Source: Diplocarpon mali (taxonomy: Eukaryota; Ascomycota; Leotiomycetes; Helotiales; Drepanopezizaceae). From it: 64,000 nucleotides of DNA. Numbering within the stretch: the first letter of the stretch is position 1; each line of letters opens with the position of its first letter. The translations under genes and the position numbers were made by a program. Below the pieces are notes generated by a model. That model had not been told where the DNA came from, did no database searches, and saw only the letters and a list, made by a program, of their open reading frames with translations. Where the stretch lies: positions 62,001 through 126,000 of the forward strand of contig JAENRP010000098.1 in NCBI GenBank assembly GCA_024741835.1, read 5' to 3'. Positions 60,062-64,000 of the stretch are shown here, piece after piece.

Positions 60062-62110
60062 TTAAATGTTAGAGGCTAGAGTGCGTGTTTTGTGCTGGGC
60101 TCTTAGCTTGAGCAATCAACTTGCCTAGCTGCGCAGCGATCTGAAAGCCAAACAGTCAAATCCTGACCATAATCTCATCCCTGCTATCCCAGTCATAAAA
60201 TGATGGTTAAGTGGTTCATCCCGTCTGATTCGCTTTAAATTCAACCAAGCGACTGAAACTCATCTCCAGCGATATGTATGTATACATGTAAATATAAGAA
60301 CCTGTGACCTACTTTCAGCTCTAGCGAATAAGATAGGGGTAAAATATGCAAATGACAGACACTACAAACATCACAGAGGGTTAGAAAACCCACGATCTCG
60401 ATGCTTTATCAGATCCTGAAACCCTCATGTGTGCTGTCAATATACCAGGAAATAGAAGCGAGGGGAGGCACTAATTTCGAGCCGAACCCCTCAAGACATA
60501 GTCCACTCGAATCCTTAAGCAGGGTGCGTTAAAGAGAACTAGCCTTTCGAACCAAGCAAGGCGCGAGGCTAACTCTACAAAGAAAGAGCCTCTAACTCGA
60601 TAATTTGAGTCTTATCAGCCTCTCTATCGAAACCCCAGTGGTCGAATTCCAAAGCAGAAAAAACGCTTCGAAAACACCAGAGTCTCACTGGGGACTGATC
60701 TGAAAGCACAGTTTCCTTGCGTAGCGTTGCGTACCTGTGGGTTAGGCGGGGCAGGCGTGATACCAGGACGGTCTCTTGCGAGAATGGCGTGATATGTGAT
60801 ATTTGCAACGTTTGCGGATGGATAGGTGGTTTGAGCTTGCTGGGATGTGGATCTGAGTCTCGGCTCTGTTGTCGAATGTTATTTCGTCGACGAGACGGGC
60901 TCGGTACACGTGCGAAACCTTGGTTTTGCGCTGCTGCCCCTGTGATGACCCTGTTCGGCTGTGGGCTCTGCTACAGGTTGCGGGTGTGGCTTATCCCTGG
61001 TTTCCGAGATCTTATAGCCTTGTGGGAATGGGAGAGGGGTTCCGCGGGAGGATGGAGCGGGTTGGTAGGATGGCTATCAATGTGCGATGCTGTGCACAGC
61101 CCCTAAGCCTTCGAGATGATAAGCTGGAGTCGCTCTCTCAGCTGCTGAGGCCGTGCTATATTTTCTGGCTTGAGTTGATTCGTACTGTTTTTGAATGGCT
61201 GAAATCGTTTGAGTCTGAGACGTCTTCATGGATTGATTGGGCTGGATATTTATATACAGGCTTTGTTTACTTCTAGATGATTTGACGCTTAGTGTATTTG
61301 TATGTAAAGAAGAGACGCCTGAATAAGACATTTCACAAGGATCTTGGCTTGAATATTATGTAAGATCTGAGTTTTTGTTCTCGGCTCAAGTCTTGATCTC
61401 TTCCTATCCGCGGATTGAGGGGCTCGCTCGCTCAATACGCCCTTAGCGGGCCTTTTCACATCATCGCAGAAGCACGAGCGAAGTTGATTGCTCACGCCAA
61501 CTTTGCATCGTACATTCTGGCCCTTTTTGATTTTAGATACTTCTGTGGAAACCTTACTTTGAGCAATTTGTTTGCTTTCTTGTCAGATGAGGTGGATGGT
61601 TAAGCGAGCGTGTCTAAGACGGTAACGACCACACCACCAAGGTCTCCGGCAAAATTCTGTATAAGACAACGGGACAATTTTGAATGTAGCCGCCAAAGCC
61701 GAATCAGCCCCGATGAAGATGGAGGGAATTCAAGTGAGTGACAAATATTTTGCAACCTGCCGGCGTGTTTTGAAACCCTACGACTTCATTACACCCTAGC
61801 AATCAAGGAGATCGGTGGCTTTTAAATGAAGATCAGGATGGCTAGAATTATCCTCAGATTCTAGGCCCAGCAGCGATTGCTCGCTTGGGATGATGCATCT
61901 TGGCTCTCACGTATAAACACGCCGACTCACGTGACTTGCATCGGAAGTAAGACCGATACCGAACCAGCATGCGGAGGGTTTAAGACGGCACTTTGTGCAC
62001 CATATATGAACCTGAAGGGGCTCAAATCCTTGATTGTAGCAGTCCACAGAGTACGGACTACCTTCGACTCAAGATATTCGGAAACAGAGTTGCCATATCA
62101 GACCAGCGAC
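60062..62110. other. intergenic region
   Basis: 2.05 kb; only short unsupported frames. A frame running in from 61877 to the hydrolase start is open but begins on TTG; in-frame ATGs are 62006 and 62111. Confidence 0.45.
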
Positions 62111-63403
62111 ATGTTCAAATTCTTCAAATCCGGATTCTTTGACTTCGAGTTTCTCCGCATCCTTGGATCTGCACCGTTCCAAGGGGCTGAGATTGGGGAA
62201 TGTCTCGATGCCCGATCGAAGCTGAAGGACGACGACCCCGAGCTTTGGTACAAGACATGGAACGCATGGGGTGACGAGGCATCCAAGCTTGGAGAAGAGG
62301 CACTGGCCTCCGGAGACAGAGTTGCAGGACGATGGGCCTTCCTTCGCGCATCCAACTACTATCGGTCCAGCGAATTCTTCTTACATCTCAACCCTGAAGA
62401 TCCTCGTCTCCTTGCGTCGATACAGAAGAGCGCCTATGCACACGACCGAGGTGTAGCGCTTCTTGATTCGGAAGTCATCTCATTCAGCATCCCCTACGAC
62501 AAGGGTCTCGAGCTCCCAGCACGATTGTACATGCCAACGGTAGAGAGCCGTGTACCTGGCCGCGTGCCAGTGATCTTGCAGACTGGTGGGCTGGACTCGA
62601 CGGGAGAGGAGCTGTACTTCTACGGTGCTGCTGGAGCAATTCCTCGGGGGTACGCGGTTTTGTCCTTTGACGGCCCAGGCCAGGGAATCTCGATCCGACG
62701 AGACGGAACCACGCTGCGCCCTGACTGGGAGTACGTGACTGGAAAGGTCCTCGACTACCTCTTCGACATCTTCGAGCCCGAGCACGAGAGATTACAACTT
62801 GATCTGGACCGCATCGCAGTGTTGGGGGCGACGATGGGAGGATACTTCGCTCTTCGTGCAGCTGCAGACTCCAGGATCAAGGCGTGCATCTCGTGCGACG
62901 GCTTCTACAACATGTTCGATATCGTCAAGAGCCGTATGCCGGGCTTCTTCATCAACGGCTGGCTCAGCGGAACTATCAGCGACAACCTTTTCAACTCGGT
63001 CAGCAGATTTATGAGCAAGTTCAATTTCCAGCTCGCGTGGGAATTTGCGCAGAACGAGTGGTGCTATGGGGTACACAGCCCAGCCGAGATGATGCGTTTC
63101 ATGCAGACCATGACTCTGCAGTCTCCAGGAGGCACGGAATACTTGGACAAGGTTCGATGTCCCGTCCTAGTGACTGGTGCAGAGCAGGCCATCTACTTCG
63201 AGCCGAGGATGAATGCTGAGCGTATCATGGACAACTTGGGACATCTAGACGAGGCGGACAAGCAATTATGGGTCGGTGAATCGCCGGCGAAAGGCGGGTT
63301 GCAGGCAAAGATTGGGTCGTTGAGCATTATGAGTCAACGCCAGTTCGAATTCTTGGATCGCCAATTCGGGATCCAAAGGACAGTGCCTTGCAAAAACATC
63401 TAG
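62111..63403 (+). CDS. Ayg1/FrsA-like alpha/beta hydrolase with altered catalytic positions
   Basis: Single exon, 430 residues from ATG 62111 (ATG 62006 would add 35 residues). An N-terminal helical lid (about 1-110) is followed by the hydrolase fold: LELPARLYMPTV, VILQTGGLDSTGEELYFYGAAGAIPRGYAVLSFDGPGQGIS, then the nucleophile elbow DRIAVLGATMGGYFALRAAA. The usual G-x-S-x-G-G has Thr for Ser here. Near the C-terminus CPVLVTGAEQAIYFEP is where the acid Asp normally lies, and the last segment QAKIGSLSIMSQRQFEFLD lacks the expected His. Members include the Aspergillus heptaketide chain-shortening hydrolase Ayg1 and related polyketide-cluster hydrolases. Possibly inactive or using Thr; no polyketide synthase is in the window. 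Confidence 0.75.
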   Translation: MFKFFKSGFFDFEFLRILGSAPFQGAEIGECLDARSKLKDDDPELWYKTWNAWGDEASKLGEEALASGDRVAGRWAFLRASNYYRSSEFFLHLNPEDPRLLASIQKSAYAHDRGVALLDSEVISFSIPYDKGLELPARLYMPTVESRVPGRVPVILQTGGLDSTGEELYFYGAAGAIPRGYAVLSFDGPGQGISIRRDGTTLRPDWEYVTGKVLDYLFDIFEPEHERLQLDLDRIAVLGATMGGYFALRAAADSRIKACISCDGFYNMFDIVKSRMPGFFINGWLSGTISDNLFNSVSRFMSKFNFQLAWEFAQNEWCYGVHSPAEMMRFMQTMTLQSPGGTEYLDKVRCPVLVTGAEQAIYFEPRMNAERIMDNLGHLDEADKQLWVGESPAKGGLQAKIGSLSIMSQRQFEFLDRQFGIQRTVPCKNI

Positions 63404-64000
63404 GTTCGATGAGGAGGAGGAGACGATGCGATATAATGCACACATGACAGGCAAGGGAGCTAGCTGTAAGAATGGAACCGAACTAAGGAAGTATTTTCAT
63501 CGGCTGGTTGGGTCTGTTGAGGGTGGCGTTCCTCTGGGTTGAGGTTGTTGGTGACTGAGCAACTCTGGCAATTGGCATGTTGACGTTCTCAGATTATGAT
63601 CGCTTAATGGTTTGATTAAAATATCATGAAAAGTCGTTGCCGATGACTCAGCATTGCCAAGACCTTACATAGCTTATACGAAGTAAACAAGCGTAGGCAC
63701 CATCTTGGGCAAAACAAATCCCACCCCTACTTGGGCGAGTCACAGTGGTAACAACCTAGTACATCTATCAACATTGAGTATTCTTCGGTCCCGCGACTCT
63801 TACCTTATCGCCCCAAGTTTCTTGCTTCGCCCGCAAGCACTGTCATCCAAGAACCCGAAAACGATTTACCGCTCCAAGCTTAGCTATCGTATGACACTTG
63901 ACAGCTTCGACCGGCATAAACACTGATACTTGGGACCTGCGCCTTGCCTGAAGAGGACTTTGTAGTTTGCCGCAGTTCGTTGTATTGCTGCTGCGTTGTA
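63404..64000. other. region downstream of hydrolase, no gene seen
   Basis: 597 bp to the right edge, only short frames; nothing supported. Confidence 0.45.

Overview
The window looks like a scaffold piece from a filamentous ascomycete (Pezizomycotina). Most protein genes are split by short (about 45-60 nt) GT-AG introns. The recognisable genes are typical of such fungi: an EsdC-type glycogen-binding protein, PEX16, mitochondrial DHODH, Sam37/metaxin, a SIT-type siderophore transporter, an S1/P1 nuclease and a fungal CorA-like protein. GC-rich gene blocks alternate with gene-poor AT-rich blocks (about 31.8-37.1, 38.7-40.5 and 51.8-56.4 kb). There are two assembly gaps (5474-5518 and 22260-22270). 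Intron positions and gene models below were worked out by hand from reading frame and splice consensus; family names are from memory of the families, not from a search.

Left part (1-5.4 kb): after the 5' end of a gene that runs off the left edge, about 1.15-5.35 kb holds a block unlike the rest. It is intronless, rich in ATA, GTA, AGA and AGG codons and in Tyr, and encodes (i) an aminoglycoside-phosphotransferase-fold protein whose catalytic Asp residues are replaced, (ii) a decayed ORF with in-frame TAG/TAA stops and two frame changes, and (iii) on the opposite strand an uninterrupted 611-codon mRNA capping enzyme with guanylyltransferase and cap methyltransferase parts. A capping enzyme of this layout is a hallmark of cytoplasmically replicating DNA viruses (nucleocytoplasmic large DNA viruses) or of cytoplasmic virus-like linear plasmids. 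I read the block as an endogenous virus-like element. Its right edge lies about 130 bp from an assembly gap flanked by a perfect 12-bp inverted repeat, so a scaffolding artefact must be excluded.

Middle (5.6-31.7 kb): conserved housekeeping genes. They are EsdC-like; an AIF/AMID-like FAD oxidoreductase; a JJJ1-type DnaJ/zinc-finger co-chaperone divergent from an F-box protein; PEX16; an SS18/SSXT-domain protein; a GPI-type GH16 glycosidase; DHODH divergent from quinolinate phosphoribosyltransferase; spermidine synthase divergent from nicotinate phosphoribosyltransferase; and Sam37/metaxin. The de novo and salvage entry points to NAD are only about 2 kb apart. A roughly 3.9-kb GC-rich stretch (6.7-10.5 kb) holds only low-complexity sequence.

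Right part (32-64 kb): accessory genes between AT-rich gene-poor tracts. They are a broken DUF1772-like gene, a small lineage-specific gene, a cation diffusion facilitator, an eight-exon protein kinase, a CorA-like membrane protein divergent from a siderophore transporter, a solitary diverged 5S rRNA gene, an S1/P1 nuclease with a 12-nt micro-exon, glucose-6-phosphate 1-epimerase, UBC7, a periplasmic-binding-fold protein and an Ayg1/FrsA-like alpha/beta hydrolase with altered catalytic positions. Three metal-related transporters (CDF, CorA-like, SIT) lie within 12 kb.
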